IMG/VR virus record: IMGVR_UViG_3300022751_000021
Coordinates: 1-44,138 of that record
From: a virus
Reading direction: 5' to 3' (one strand)
DNA: 44,138 nt
The notes beneath the pieces were generated by a model. The model was not told the DNA's origin, did no database searches, and was given only the letters and a program-made list of their open reading frames with translations. Position numbers and translations under genes: made by a program. This document shows positions 13,748-20,838 of this stretch, one piece after another; position 1 is the first letter of the stretch, and the number at the start of each line of letters is the position of its first letter.

Positions 13748-14322
13748 TGAAGTCTCTTGCGGTTATGGTGATTGCCGCAGCTGCAACAGGCTGCGCATAC
13801 AAAGCGGATGTGCTGTCCACCAGCGCCGCTTACGAAGTGTCCGGCGCCCAAGGCTCGCGCGGACCAGCTGAGGTGGTCATTGGAGAATCGTTACAAGCCG
13901 TCGGTAAAGAAATGGCGCCTACGTTCGCTTGTGTGGGCTACAAGTACCCGTTGGCTTATGGTCAGGCAATCCGAGATTCGATCCTTCAGACCGTCGGTGG
14001 GGCTTACTCCCCGGTTGAGTCATCGCCTCGGCAACCCAGCGCGCCAGCGCCCTACCCCGTGTTCAGGTTCGATCTGGCAGAGTTCGACCCTACCATCACC
14101 TTCACGCCAGGCCTCATCACAACTGGCACTGCGACGGTCGAGATCGCATTGCGAGTCACTGTCTTCCATTCTGGAGCCGCGCTCAGGTCCTTCACCGCTC
14201 GCGGCACCGGCCAAGCAGTCGGCGATGGCAACTGCACGATAGGGGCCGGCCTACTGGCTTCCGCAGGACAAAAGTCTCTCAGACTGGCCCTGGAGAGTTT
14301 CGTGAAGCAGGGGATCAACTAG
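13747..14322 (+). CDS. Lipoprotein co-transcribed with the repressor
   Basis: A 191 aa protein with a short lipoprotein signal: MKSLAVMVIAAAATGC, lipobox AATGC with the lipidated cysteine at about 16 (Ala at +2, favouring outer-membrane sorting). The mature part is beta-rich, with FACVGYKYPLAYGQAIRDSI and a late NCTIGAGLLASAGQKSLRLALESF segment. The gene starts on the repressor stop (TGATG; a GTG at 13744 is also possible; AAGGA lies just upstream), so it should be made in the lysogen. That predicts a lysogenic-conversion or superinfection-exclusion role, an inference from position. Its stop shares CTAG with the stop of the opposing regulator. Confidence 0.8.
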   Translation: MKSLAVMVIAAAATGCAYKADVLSTSAAYEVSGAQGSRGPAEVVIGESLQAVGKEMAPTFACVGYKYPLAYGQAIRDSILQTVGGAYSPVESSPRQPSAPAPYPVFRFDLAEFDPTITFTPGLITTGTATVEIALRVTVFHSGAALRSFTARGTGQAVGDGNCTIGAGLLASAGQKSLRLALESFVKQGIN

Positions 14323-14639
14323 AGGCTTTGCTTCGCTTTGTCTGGGCGTTGACCTGCGTCACGCGGAGTGAACAAGATCCTGCATTCGGGTCGCCCGTGC
14401 TCGGGGCACCTTGCGTACCTCTCTACTCCGAATAGCAAATAGTCCGTGCTTACGCCGTAGAGCGTGGCCATGTTGACCAGCACCGCGACCTGAGCATCGA
14501 CCTCCGCTCGCTCAACGCGGGACACCACCGATCGGCTCACCCCCAGCACGATCGCGGCATCCCTTTGGGTCATCCCGCACGACATGCGCGCGGCCTCCAT
14601 TCGAGGGCCGATGTTCTTGAACATGTGGATATCGCGCAT
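14319..14639 (-). CDS. Second XRE-family regulator
   Basis: A 106 aa protein with a clear HTH: GPRMEAARMSCGMTQRDAAIVLGVSRSVVSRVERAE spans about 11-46, with the turn LGVS and recognition helix RSVVSRVE, followed by LVNMATLYGVSTDYLLFG as in many XRE repressors. The C terminus has C-PEHGRPEC, a possible metal site. ATG at 14639 follows GAGGA by about 6 bases. It is transcribed towards the repressor and ends tail-to-tail with the lipoprotein. It may be an antirepressor or a second switch acting on the inverted repeats just upstream. Confidence 0.82.
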   Translation of the reverse strand: MRDIHMFKNIGPRMEAARMSCGMTQRDAAIVLGVSRSVVSRVERAEVDAQVAVLVNMATLYGVSTDYLLFGVERYARCPEHGRPECRILFTPRDAGQRPDKAKQSL

Positions 14640-14716
14640 GCTGTCCTCGCTTTGTAGATGCATCGAAGTGTGAGCCTCTGTAGCAAGACGTGTCCTGCTG
14701 ACAACCCTACGTGAGG

Positions 14717-14798
14717 TTTCCAGTTTGGAATAAGTTTCCGAAGTGGAAATGTCCCGTATTCGGGACACGGGCCGAAATCTTGTCCCGTATTTGGGAAT
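14717..14798. promoter_or_regulatory. Cluster of four inverted repeats, candidate operators
   Basis: TTTCCAGTTTGGAA (14717-14730), TTTCCGAAGTGGAAA (14735-14749), TGTCCCGTATTCGGGACA (14750-14767, perfect) and TGTCCCGTATTTGGGAAT (14781-14798). All share TCC / GGA half sites and lie upstream of the second XRE gene, distinct in sequence from the AGGCAT operators. A weak minus-strand promoter (TTGTCA, 16 bases, TACAGA, about 14684-14711) lies between them and the gene. Likely autoregulatory sites for the second regulator. Confidence 0.6.
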
Positions 14799-14841
14799 TC
14801 CCGTTTTTGACTCATTGCTAACCCTAGTATTTTCGGGTCTC

Positions 14842-14878
14842 AGGCATATTTGTCTTGCCAACGCAGGCATATATGCCT
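14842..14878. promoter_or_regulatory. Right operator pair
   Basis: AGGCATATTTGTCT (14842-14855) and the perfect palindrome AGGCATATATGCCT (14865-14878), centres 23 bp apart. Read on the minus strand, the order and sequences match the left pair: perfect site first, AGACA-type site second. The perfect site fills the spacer of the rightward promoter. Confidence 0.82.
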
Positions 14879-14883
14879 ACGAT
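14855..14883 (+). promoter_or_regulatory. Rightward early promoter
   Basis: -35 TTGCCA (14855-14860), 17-base spacer, -10 TACGAT (14878-14883). It is almost the same sequence as the leftward early promoter, including the flanking TCTTGC and GATAGC. Drives the rightward operon that ends with integrase. Confidence 0.77.
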
Positions 14884-14925
14884 AGCTCCATCGCCACACA
14901 CCTCGTGGCCCACATGGAGATCGAT

Positions 14926-15171
14926 ATGCAAGCAAACGTCCACACGCCCCAACGTCTCGTCGGTGAAACCTTCCCTGCCTATCGCCTGCGCCGCGTCAAG
15001 TCGCACCAGTTGAATGCGGCGCCTGGTCGTCGTTTGATGCCTTACGAGCACCCGGCGTCGTCTGAAAAGCGCCAGCGCCGTGCCGACGTTGCCCTGTACG
15101 GTCGCCGCCAATACCGCCGCATGTTCGGCGCACGCGTGATCGTTGAGGCCACTTCGGGAGCCGCAGCATGA
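14926..15171 (+). CDS. Basic small protein, first gene of rightward operon
   Basis: An 81 aa arginine-rich protein (FPAYRLRRVKSHQLNAAPGRR, EKRQRRADVALYGRRQYRRMF, excerpts). The start at 14926 has GGAGA 5 bases upstream and lies about 36 bases after the predicted transcription start; an ATG at 14914 is less well placed. High positive charge suggests nucleic-acid binding, perhaps an N-like role by position, but no arginine-rich antiterminator family is recognised. Stop overlaps the next start (ATGA). Confidence 0.7.
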   Translation: MQANVHTPQRLVGETFPAYRLRRVKSHQLNAAPGRRLMPYEHPASSEKRQRRADVALYGRRQYRRMFGARVIVEATSGAAA

Positions 15172-15545
15172 GCACTCTCGACCAACATCACTCGCAACTT
15201 GATGACATGGGTTTCGGCAAATGCTCAGTGCCTATGTGGTCGGGTGGCTGCCCGTCGGGGTTCTGCGACAAGCCGGCATTCGGTGTGCCGCCGCACAGCC
15301 CTATGCGCATGAACTACTGCTCGGGGCAAATGAACCGAGAGGACATGCGTTATGCCGGGCATGTCCCGGCACTGGCGTGTCCTGGACACGGAGGCCCGAG
15401 ATCGCGCGTCTTCGCCGATGGCGATGCTTACTGCGCCGTGTTCCCCGACTTCATCAACATCCAGGAATCGGACTGCGCATTCGCTGAGACGCCCGAGGCT
15501 GCGCGCGCGGCGCTTGCGGCTCTGACTGGGAAGGCCGCAGCATGA
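15168..15545 (+). CDS. Cysteine-rich phage protein, paralogue copy 1
   Basis: A 125 aa soluble protein with eight cysteines (GKCSVPMWSGGCPSGFCD, NYCSG, ACPGHGG, YCAVF, DCAF). Several CP-G-C and H pairs suggest a zinc-binding fold. About 110 of 125 residues match the protein at 19278-19655, so the gene is duplicated within the genome. Both copies are embedded in the same four-base-overlap chain. Family not known; conserved cysteines in both copies indicate that both are functional. Confidence 0.85.
   Translation: MSTLDQHHSQLDDMGFGKCSVPMWSGGCPSGFCDKPAFGVPPHSPMRMNYCSGQMNREDMRYAGHVPALACPGHGGPRSRVFADGDAYCAVFPDFINIQESDCAFAETPEAARAALAALTGKAAA
15168..15545 (+). repeat. Duplicated gene unit, copy 1
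   Basis: Direct repeat with 19278-19655. Identity is complete over about 125 bases in the centre (from TCGGGGTTCTGCG onward) and again over about 65 bases after one change, and falls towards both ends. Confidence 0.9.
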
Positions 15546-15652
15546 CCGACCTCCTAACCGCCCTGGCCTGCTGGGCTGTGCTTGGCGTGATGTTCTGGTG
15601 CTTCATCCGTGGCGGCACGCAGCCTCACCCGACCGACAGCGAGCAGCCATGA
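15542..15652 (+). CDS. Short single-pass membrane protein
   Basis: A 36 aa frame: MTDLLTALACWAVLGVMFWC followed by FIRGGTQPHPTDSEQP. One transmembrane helix (about 5-22) with a polar C terminus. It overlaps the genes on both sides by four bases (ATGA), which supports translation. Unknown function. Confidence 0.65.
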   Translation: MTDLLTALACWAVLGVMFWCFIRGGTQPHPTDSEQP

Positions 15653-15960
15653 AGCACGGACTCAGCCCCGCGGAGAAGCAACACGCTCTGGCGCACTACG
15701 GCGCAATGGCGCACGAGCTCGCCTCACGCCGCCTGTCGGCCCCAGCCACCCTGGTGCAACCCGTCGAACCGATGCCGATGACCGCGATGCGGTTTGCCCG
15801 CACCCTGGACGAACGCTCGCCGCATGTGCGCAGCTCGACTGCATGCATCACGCCGATGGAATTCGAGCGCGTGATGCACGTTGCTGACCGCATCGTGATT
15901 GGCGCGTGTGCGGCGGCTGCCGTCGTGCTGGTGGCGTTCATGGCTGGAGGCGTCCTGTGA
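15649..15960 (+). CDS. Small protein with C-terminal membrane anchor
   Basis: A 103 aa protein: polar, helical N-terminal 78 residues and one transmembrane helix at the end (IVIGACAAAAVVLVAFMAGG). Tail-anchored topology. Coupled to its neighbours by ATGA and GTGA overlaps. Not recognised. Confidence 0.7.
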   Translation: MKHGLSPAEKQHALAHYGAMAHELASRRLSAPATLVQPVEPMPMTAMRFARTLDERSPHVRSSTACITPMEFERVMHVADRIVIGACAAAAVVLVAFMAGGVL

Positions 15961-16130
15961 TCCACGCTCCACACGACGAATCCTGCTGCAGCGAGCACGG
16001 CATGCACCCGGCGCCGAAGGATCTGCCGCCGATGCCCCGCTTTGCGCGCGTGGCGCTGGCCGTGCTAGTCGTCCTCTTTGTCTGCATGACCGTCTACACG
16101 GCCTTGCGTGGCTTTCGGGTGCTGCCGTGA
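15957..16130 (+). CDS. Small membrane protein, GTG start
   Basis: A 57 aa protein with an N-terminal His/Cys-rich part (IHAPHDESCCSEHGMHP) that could bind metal and one transmembrane helix (about 30-48, VALAVLVVLFVCMTVYTAL). The GTG at 15957 overlaps the preceding stop; its own stop overlaps the next GTG. Third consecutive one-helix membrane protein in the operon. Unknown function. Confidence 0.65.
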   Translation: MIHAPHDESCCSEHGMHPAPKDLPPMPRFARVALAVLVVLFVCMTVYTALRGFRVLP

Positions 16131-16669
16131 GCCGCCGCAGCATGCGCGATCAACTGGCCGCGGCGTTGCCACCGCGCGCGCCCGGCCCGGTGACGCCCTC
16201 GAACCCATCGCGCCGCGCCGTTGCACGCGTGCTGAATCCGCTGCCTGTGCCGGACCGCTGCCCCCACTGCGCATCGAAGGTCTTCATCGACACGAACGCG
16301 CTGATCTATGGCCGCCCGTTCGGCGAGTGGCCGTGGGCGCTGATGTGCACAGGCTGCGATTCGTACGTCGGCCTGCACCCGTTCACCGGCATCCCGCTGG
16401 GCACGCTGGCCACCAAGCCGATGCGCGATGCACGCAAGCGCGCCAAAGACGCCTTCAACCCTCTATGGCAAGACGGCGGAATGACGCGCACCGAGGCCTA
16501 TGCCTGGCTGGCCGGCGAACTCGGCATCGCTGAGGTCGAGAAGTGCCACATCGGCTGGTTCGACGTCAAGCAATGCGAGGCCGTCGTGCGTGCCTGCTAC
16601 CGGCGCGAGTTCGGCGCTGAAGAGGTGGACGACGGCCCGGCTGATGGATACCAGGGGGAGAACTGGTGA
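16127..16669 (+). CDS. DUF3268-family zinc-finger protein
   Basis: A 180 aa protein. The block RCPHCASKVFIDTNALIYG, then WALMCTGCDSYVGLHP-TGIPLGTLA, KDAFNPLWQ, MTRTEAYAWLAGELGI, HIGWFD-KQCE-VV is the DUF3268 signature, with a C4 zinc site formed by CPHC and CTGC. These proteins are common in Gram-negative phages and are of unknown activity, possibly nucleic-acid binding. GTG start at 16127 coupled to the previous gene. Confidence 0.88.
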   Translation: MSRRSMRDQLAAALPPRAPGPVTPSNPSRRAVARVLNPLPVPDRCPHCASKVFIDTNALIYGRPFGEWPWALMCTGCDSYVGLHPFTGIPLGTLATKPMRDARKRAKDAFNPLWQDGGMTRTEAYAWLAGELGIAEVEKCHIGWFDVKQCEAVVRACYRREFGAEEVDDGPADGYQGENW

Positions 16670-16812
16670 TGACCCTCTACGACCCACCCGACAGAGAGCC
16701 CGACTACGAGCTACTCGCCCAGGTTCGCTTGGAACGCCAGCGCAACGCCCACCGCATCGCACACCCCGATCCACGCGATCCCCATTTTGACGATTTGGAG
16801 CCAGACGAATGA
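16669..16812 (+). CDS. Short acidic protein
   Basis: A 47 aa acidic and charged frame, MTLYDPPDREPDYELLAQVR to DPHFDDLEPDE, coupled on both sides by overlapping stop/start codons. No recognisable domain. The overlaps are the main evidence. Confidence 0.6.
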   Translation: MTLYDPPDREPDYELLAQVRLERQRNAHRIAHPDPRDPHFDDLEPDE

Positions 16813-17063
16813 CACACACCATTTCAATCGCTGTGCAAGCCGTGAAGAACGTGGAGTTCCACGAGTTCCAGCGCGGCACAACGGAACTCGAGTTCACGCC
16901 GGCGCAGCTGTCTGACGCATTCGAGGCACTCTACGAATCCGCTCCCGAGGCAACCCGGGAAGTGATGCAGCAGTTCATCGCCGAGCAAGTCAGCGCCTCC
17001 ATGCCACCGCCGCACCCCGAGGACGTCGAGGGGAATCTGAAGTACCTGGGGGTCCACGCATGA
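16809..17063 (+). CDS. Small protein of unknown function
   Basis: An 84 aa protein with a beta-rich N terminus (HTISIAVQAVKNVEFHEFQRG) and a helical acidic middle. It overlaps the genes before and after by four bases. No family recognised. Confidence 0.7.
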   Translation: MTHTISIAVQAVKNVEFHEFQRGTTELEFTPAQLSDAFEALYESAPEATREVMQQFIAEQVSASMPPPHPEDVEGNLKYLGVHA

Positions 17064-17176
17064 CCGACTGGCTCTGCATCCGCACCGAATACCTGTACGC
17101 CCGCCGCCAGGGCCACTCGTGGCTCAAGGCGCTGCGCATCGCCATCGCCAAGAACGCTGAGCCCCTTCCATTCTGA
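17060..17176 (+). CDS. Very short basic protein
   Basis: A 38 aa frame, MTDWLCIRTEYLYARRQGHS then WLKALRIAIAKNAEPLPF, probably one amphipathic helix. The start is coupled to the previous stop (ATGA). Its stop is 14 bases before the ATPase start. Unknown function. Confidence 0.6.
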   Translation: MTDWLCIRTEYLYARRQGHSWLKALRIAIAKNAEPLPF

Positions 17177-17190
17177 CCACGGAGAACACC

Positions 17191-18132
17191 ATGCAATTCA
17201 CGAAAGCAACCCGGAAGAAAGCCCGGCTACGGCTGGCTCTTACCGGCCCCAGCGGCTCAGGCAAGACGATGGCGGCGCTGATGATCGCAAAGGGTCTCGG
17301 CGGGCGCGTCGCGCTGCTCGACACCGAACACGGCTCAGCCAGCCTCTACGCGGAGCCGATGGTGCTGCCCAACGGCACGCGCTTCGATCCGCCCGAGTTC
17401 GACGCGCTCGACCTCAGTGCCCCCTACTCGCCCGAACGCTACATCGAGGCCATTCACGCGGCCGAGAAGGCGGGCTACGACACGCTGATCATCGACTCCC
17501 TCACGCACGAGTGGTCGGGCTCTGGCGGCTGCCTGGAGATCAACGACACGGTGGCCGCAGCCAAGTTCCGCGGCAACAGCTGGAGCGCCTGGAACGAGAC
17601 GACGCCACGCCATCGCGCATTCGTCGACGCCATGCTGCAGAGCCGGATGCACATCATCGGCACCGGCCGCAGCAAGACGGAGACAGCGCAGACCGAGGGC
17701 GAGAACGGCCGCAAGCAGGTCGTGAAGCTGGGCATGAAGACCGAGCAGCGCGACGGCATCGAATACGAGTTCACCGTCGTGCTCGACCTCATCCATGCCG
17801 GCCACTACGCCAACGCCAGCAAGGACCGCACCGGCCTGTTTGCAGGCGGTGAGCCGGCGCCTATCAGCGTTGCGACCGGCGAACGTCTTCTGGCCTGGCT
17901 GGAGTCCGGCGCCGAGCCCGCACCGCCTGCGCAGCCAGAGACGAAGGGCAAAGACATGAGCCCGAAGGCCCGCGCCGGCCGCATTGAGGACGGCGTGAAG
18001 GCTGGCGACGCGACGGGCGCCGCCGCCTACCTGGCCACGCTGCCGAGCGAAGAGGCCGATTCGATCTGGGCGCACATCGCGCCCGCCATCCAAGACCAAC
18101 TCACTGCCGTATGGCCCGAGGTGACCGCATGA
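17191..18132 (+). CDS. Sak4-like RecA-fold ATPase (AAA_24)
   Basis: A 313 aa P-loop protein. Walker A is TGPSGSGKT at about 18-26; VALLDTEHGSA gives the second acidic strand; Walker B is LIIDSLTHEW (about 98-107). A C-terminal GTGRSKTE segment follows. This is the Sak4/AAA_24 type of phage Rad51-like protein that works with a single-strand annealing system in phage recombination. GGAG lies 7 bases before ATG. It is followed directly by a Gp157 gene, a frequent pairing. The C-terminal 80 residues (after PPAQPETKGKD) are a separate helical extension. Confidence 0.88.
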   Translation: MQFTKATRKKARLRLALTGPSGSGKTMAALMIAKGLGGRVALLDTEHGSASLYAEPMVLPNGTRFDPPEFDALDLSAPYSPERYIEAIHAAEKAGYDTLIIDSLTHEWSGSGGCLEINDTVAAAKFRGNSWSAWNETTPRHRAFVDAMLQSRMHIIGTGRSKTETAQTEGENGRKQVVKLGMKTEQRDGIEYEFTVVLDLIHAGHYANASKDRTGLFAGGEPAPISVATGERLLAWLESGAEPAPPAQPETKGKDMSPKARAGRIEDGVKAGDATGAAAYLATLPSEEADSIWAHIAPAIQDQLTAVWPEVTA

Positions 18133-18638
18133 CTTCCATTGCCCTCTATCAACTGACCGGCGAGCTGCTCGGCCTGATGGACAAGCTCGCCGACGGCGAC
18201 TTCGACGCGCAGACGATCGCCGACACCATCGAAGGATCCGGCCTGCAGGAGGCCATCGCCCAGAAGGGCGCCGGCATCGAAATGGTGGCCCGCAACATGG
18301 AAATGCATGTTCCCGCCATCGATGCCGAGATCGAGCGCTTGAAGGCGCTGCGCGACGGCCGCGTGAAGAAGGCGAAGGCGCTGCGCGAATACCTGCGCAC
18401 CAACATGATCGCCGCCGGCATCACGAAGCTGGAAAGCCCGCTGTTCAACATCACGTTGCGCAACAACCCGGCTGCCGTCGACGTGTTCGAGCTCGGGCTG
18501 ATCCCTGCCGAGTACATGACGAAACCGGTGGCGCCGGAACCCGCGCCGGACAAGGCCGCGATCAAGGCCGCGATCAATGCGGGCATCGAGGTGCCTGGCG
18601 CGAAGCTCACCCAAACCCAACGCCTGGCGGTCGCATGA
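18129..18638 (+). CDS. Siphovirus Gp157-family protein
   Basis: A 169 aa protein: LYQLTGELLGLMDKLADG at the start, a long coiled-coil (NMEMHVPAIDAEIERLKALRDGR, KAKALREYLRTNM) and the C-terminal block PLFNITLRNNPAAVDVFE, IPAEYM-KP, PDKAAIKAAINAG-EVPGA. This is the standard Gp157 layout. The family was first linked to phage resistance in streptococci and often accompanies recombination genes; its coiled coil resembles nuclease inhibitors such as Gam. Precise role uncertain. Confidence 0.9.
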   Translation: MTSIALYQLTGELLGLMDKLADGDFDAQTIADTIEGSGLQEAIAQKGAGIEMVARNMEMHVPAIDAEIERLKALRDGRVKKAKALREYLRTNMIAAGITKLESPLFNITLRNNPAAVDVFELGLIPAEYMTKPVAPEPAPDKAAIKAAINAGIEVPGAKLTQTQRLAVA

Positions 18639-19033
18639 ACTCCCACAACCAACCCGCAGGCGGCGTGCTGCCGGAAGAAGTACGCGAAGCAATCCTGGAT
18701 GCCGCAGACGAATGGTCGTGCTACGTCATCGAAGACAGAGCAAGCAAGACCTTGCGTGACCACATGGCCAGCGCACTCGACGCCCTTCCCGCTCCTGTTC
18801 CAGCAGACCCGGTAGCGGCTTGGCTGCCGATTGAGAGCGCGCCGAAGGACATCCCGGTCCTGCTGATGGTCCCAACGCGATCAAGCAAGTGGATCGACAT
18901 GTTTCCATGCCTCGGCTTCTGGATGGGGGGCTTCTGGGTCATCCTGAACAGCGACGAGGCCGTGCAAAGAGTGGAGCCTACGCACTGGATGGTGCCGCCC
19001 GCCGCCCCATTGCATGCAGAGGGAGGTGAGTGA
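18635..19033 (+). CDS. DUF551-family protein
   Basis: A 132 aa protein. The C-terminal part, WLPIESAPKDIPVLLMVPTR, then GFWMGGFWVI and EPTHWMVPPAAP, is the DUF551 signature common in enterobacterial and burkholderial phages. The first 60 residues are a separate helical domain. Function unknown; coupled to both neighbours. Confidence 0.88.
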   Translation: MNSHNQPAGGVLPEEVREAILDAADEWSCYVIEDRASKTLRDHMASALDALPAPVPADPVAAWLPIESAPKDIPVLLMVPTRSSKWIDMFPCLGFWMGGFWVILNSDEAVQRVEPTHWMVPPAAPLHAEGGE

Positions 19034-19281
19034 TGGCCGCGCGCATCGCAACTTCTCCGCTCAGTGGTCGCATCCAAATGGGTCGCGTCAACAAGGCTGG
19101 CAACTGCTTCATCGGCACCACGACCGACGTGACCAGCGACGTGCTCAAGGCCGTGATCGAAAAGGCCGAGTACCACGGTGGCAGCTTCGACATCGGCGAT
19201 GGCACGGCCTCTTGGGTTGTCACGGTCGTGAAGAAGCCCGCCTCCACCCCTCCCTCCACCCAACCCAAGGAACAAGCATGA
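19033..19281 (+). CDS. Small beta-rich protein of unknown function
   Basis: An 82 aa protein (MAARIATSPLSGRIQMGRVN, CFIGTTTDVTSDVLKAVIEK, a YHGGSFDIG-GTASWVVTVV strand pair). ATG at 19033 has GGGAGG 6 bases upstream and follows the preceding stop; a GTG at 19030 is less well spaced. Stop overlaps the duplicated gene start (ATGA). Confidence 0.75.
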   Translation: MAARIATSPLSGRIQMGRVNKAGNCFIGTTTDVTSDVLKAVIEKAEYHGGSFDIGDGTASWVVTVVKKPASTPPSTQPKEQA

Positions 19282-19655
19282 GCACTCTCAACCAACATCA
19301 CTCGCAACTCGACGAAATGGGCTTCGGCAAATGCTCTGTGCCCATGTGGTCGGGCGGCTGCCCATCGGGGTTCTGCGACAAGCCGGCATTCGGTGTGCCG
19401 CCGCACAGCCCTATGCGCATGAACTACTGCTCGGGGCAAATGAACCGAGAGGACATGCGTTATGCCGGGCATGTCCCGGCACTGGCGTGCCCTGGACACG
19501 GAGGCCCGAGATCGCGCGTCTTCGCCGATGGCGATGCTTACTGCGCCGTGTTCCCTGACTTCATCAACATCCAAGAGTCGGCCTGCGCATTCGCTGCGAC
19601 GCCCGAAGCTGCGCGAGCGGAGCTTGCGACCCTGACCGGAAGGACCACAGCATGA
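19278..19655 (+). CDS. Cysteine-rich phage protein, paralogue copy 2
   Basis: A 125 aa protein nearly identical to that at 15168-15545. All eight cysteines and the SGGCPSGFCDKPAFGVPP and FADGDAYCAVFPDFINIQES blocks are kept. Differences cluster at the ends (D/N at 5, DD/DE near 13, and the last 25 residues). Two coexisting copies in one operon suggest either dosage or specialisation. Function unknown; probably zinc binding. Confidence 0.85.
   Translation: MSTLNQHHSQLDEMGFGKCSVPMWSGGCPSGFCDKPAFGVPPHSPMRMNYCSGQMNREDMRYAGHVPALACPGHGGPRSRVFADGDAYCAVFPDFINIQESACAFAATPEAARAELATLTGRTTA
19278..19655 (+). repeat. Duplicated gene unit, copy 2
   Basis: Direct repeat of 15168-15545, 4.1 kb downstream in the same orientation. 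Homologous recombination between the copies would delete about eleven genes. Confidence 0.9.
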
Positions 19656-20623
19656 GCACGAACGAAGCATTGATCGAGCGCCTGCGCAACGAAGCGCAGA
19701 TCCACGCGCAGGAGGCCCGCAGCGCAAATGCGACCATCGCCGAGATTTACCGCATCGTCACCGAAGGCACGGGCGAACCTGGCCGATGGAATGGCGCAGA
19801 GCCCGTGCGCAAGTGCATCGAAGAATTGCGCGCAGCTCTTGCCGCTGCACCGGCTGCGGATGCCGTGGCTTCGGTGGCGGCGCCGCGCGGATGGTCGCAC
19901 TGGGAAGGCCGCATAAAGGCCCTGATGGCGGAAGTTGGCATGCCCGATAACCGGAGCCTGCTGCGCGCAATGTCGCAGTTGGTGAACGAGGTCGCGCAAC
20001 CCCAGCAGGCCACTCTCCCCGCCAGCGAGCCGACGAATCAAAAGCTGAACAATCACGTTGCGGTCGAACGGGCCGCATTGCAGATGGTGCGCAACGCACT
20101 GACGACCGACGCAGCAGGAGGCCGAACCGTGCGCGCCGAGATGCTTGCTGAACTTGACGCAGCGACAAGCGAACTCGCCACCGGCGCCCAGCCCCAGGCA
20201 GATGCGGCAGAGCCGGCACAGGCCGATCCGTTGGCCGACTTGCGCGCGGCAGTGGCCTTTGTCGATCAAGTGCGCGCGGCTGGCAAGGCGGGCGAAGAGA
20301 CGCTGGCGAACGGAGTGTTCCGCGATTCCCGCGAGTGGCTGGAGCGCGCTGCACGCACCGCCATCGCCCAGCCAGCACCCCAGGCACTGGGAGCGGATGC
20401 CGGCCCTGTCATGGTGGCACCGGGCGTTGTCCGCTTCCCGGCAAAGGACGTGCCTGCCAAAGAGTGCTTCGACCGCGACGACGACCCCAAGTATCCAATG
20501 TATACCTGTATGGCCTGCCAAGAGGCGGACTACGGCCCCACGCGCATCACGCACAAGGCTGGATGCGTCGTCAACGCCGCCCTGCGCGCTGCCGCTCCCA
20601 CCACGAAAGGCGGCGCAGCATGA
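19652..20623 (+). CDS. Large hypothetical early protein, mosaic architecture
   Basis: A 323 aa protein made of helical segments joined by Ala/Pro/Gln-rich linkers. An N-terminal coiled coil (EALIERLRNEAQIHAQEARS), a middle part with GWSHWEGRIKALMAEVGMPDNRSLLRAM, and a C-terminal YMYTCMACQE-like Cys/His part (CMACQ, H-AGC). No family recognised. Starts on the stop of the duplicated gene. The linkers suggest recombination of small domains typical of this operon type. Confidence 0.78.
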   Translation: MSTNEALIERLRNEAQIHAQEARSANATIAEIYRIVTEGTGEPGRWNGAEPVRKCIEELRAALAAAPAADAVASVAAPRGWSHWEGRIKALMAEVGMPDNRSLLRAMSQLVNEVAQPQQATLPASEPTNQKLNNHVAVERAALQMVRNALTTDAAGGRTVRAEMLAELDAATSELATGAQPQADAAEPAQADPLADLRAAVAFVDQVRAAGKAGEETLANGVFRDSREWLERAARTAIAQPAPQALGADAGPVMVAPGVVRFPAKDVPAKECFDRDDDPKYPMYTCMACQEADYGPTRITHKAGCVVNAALRAAAPTTKGGAA

Positions 20624-20838
20624 GCGCCAGCCTGCTTTCGGCAGTGCGCAAGGCGCTGCCGGACATCAATGTCGATGACCATCCATACGACATCGGCTAT
20701 TGGGCGCGTGTCGCCAAGTTTTCTCGCTCCCGCTGCCCGCGAAGCGTCGATGGGCGCCGCGGCTGGGATATTGCGGACAAGGAGCTTGCGGACGAAGCCT
20801 CGGAAGGTGCTGCCGCCACCACGGGAGGGCAGTCATGA
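20620..20838 (+). CDS. Small protein of unknown function
   Basis: A 72 aa protein (MSASLLSAVRKALPDINVDD, YDIGYWARVAKFSRSRC as excerpts), moderately basic, coupled by ATGA to both neighbours. Not recognised. Confidence 0.65.
   Translation: MSASLLSAVRKALPDINVDDHPYDIGYWARVAKFSRSRCPRSVDGRRGWDIADKELADEASEGAAATTGGQS

Noticed and set aside
14781-14860. TTGACT with TATTTT as a rightward promoter
   Set aside because: The spacer is only 15 bases, whereas the TTGCCA/TACGAT pair downstream has ideal spacing and overlaps the operators.
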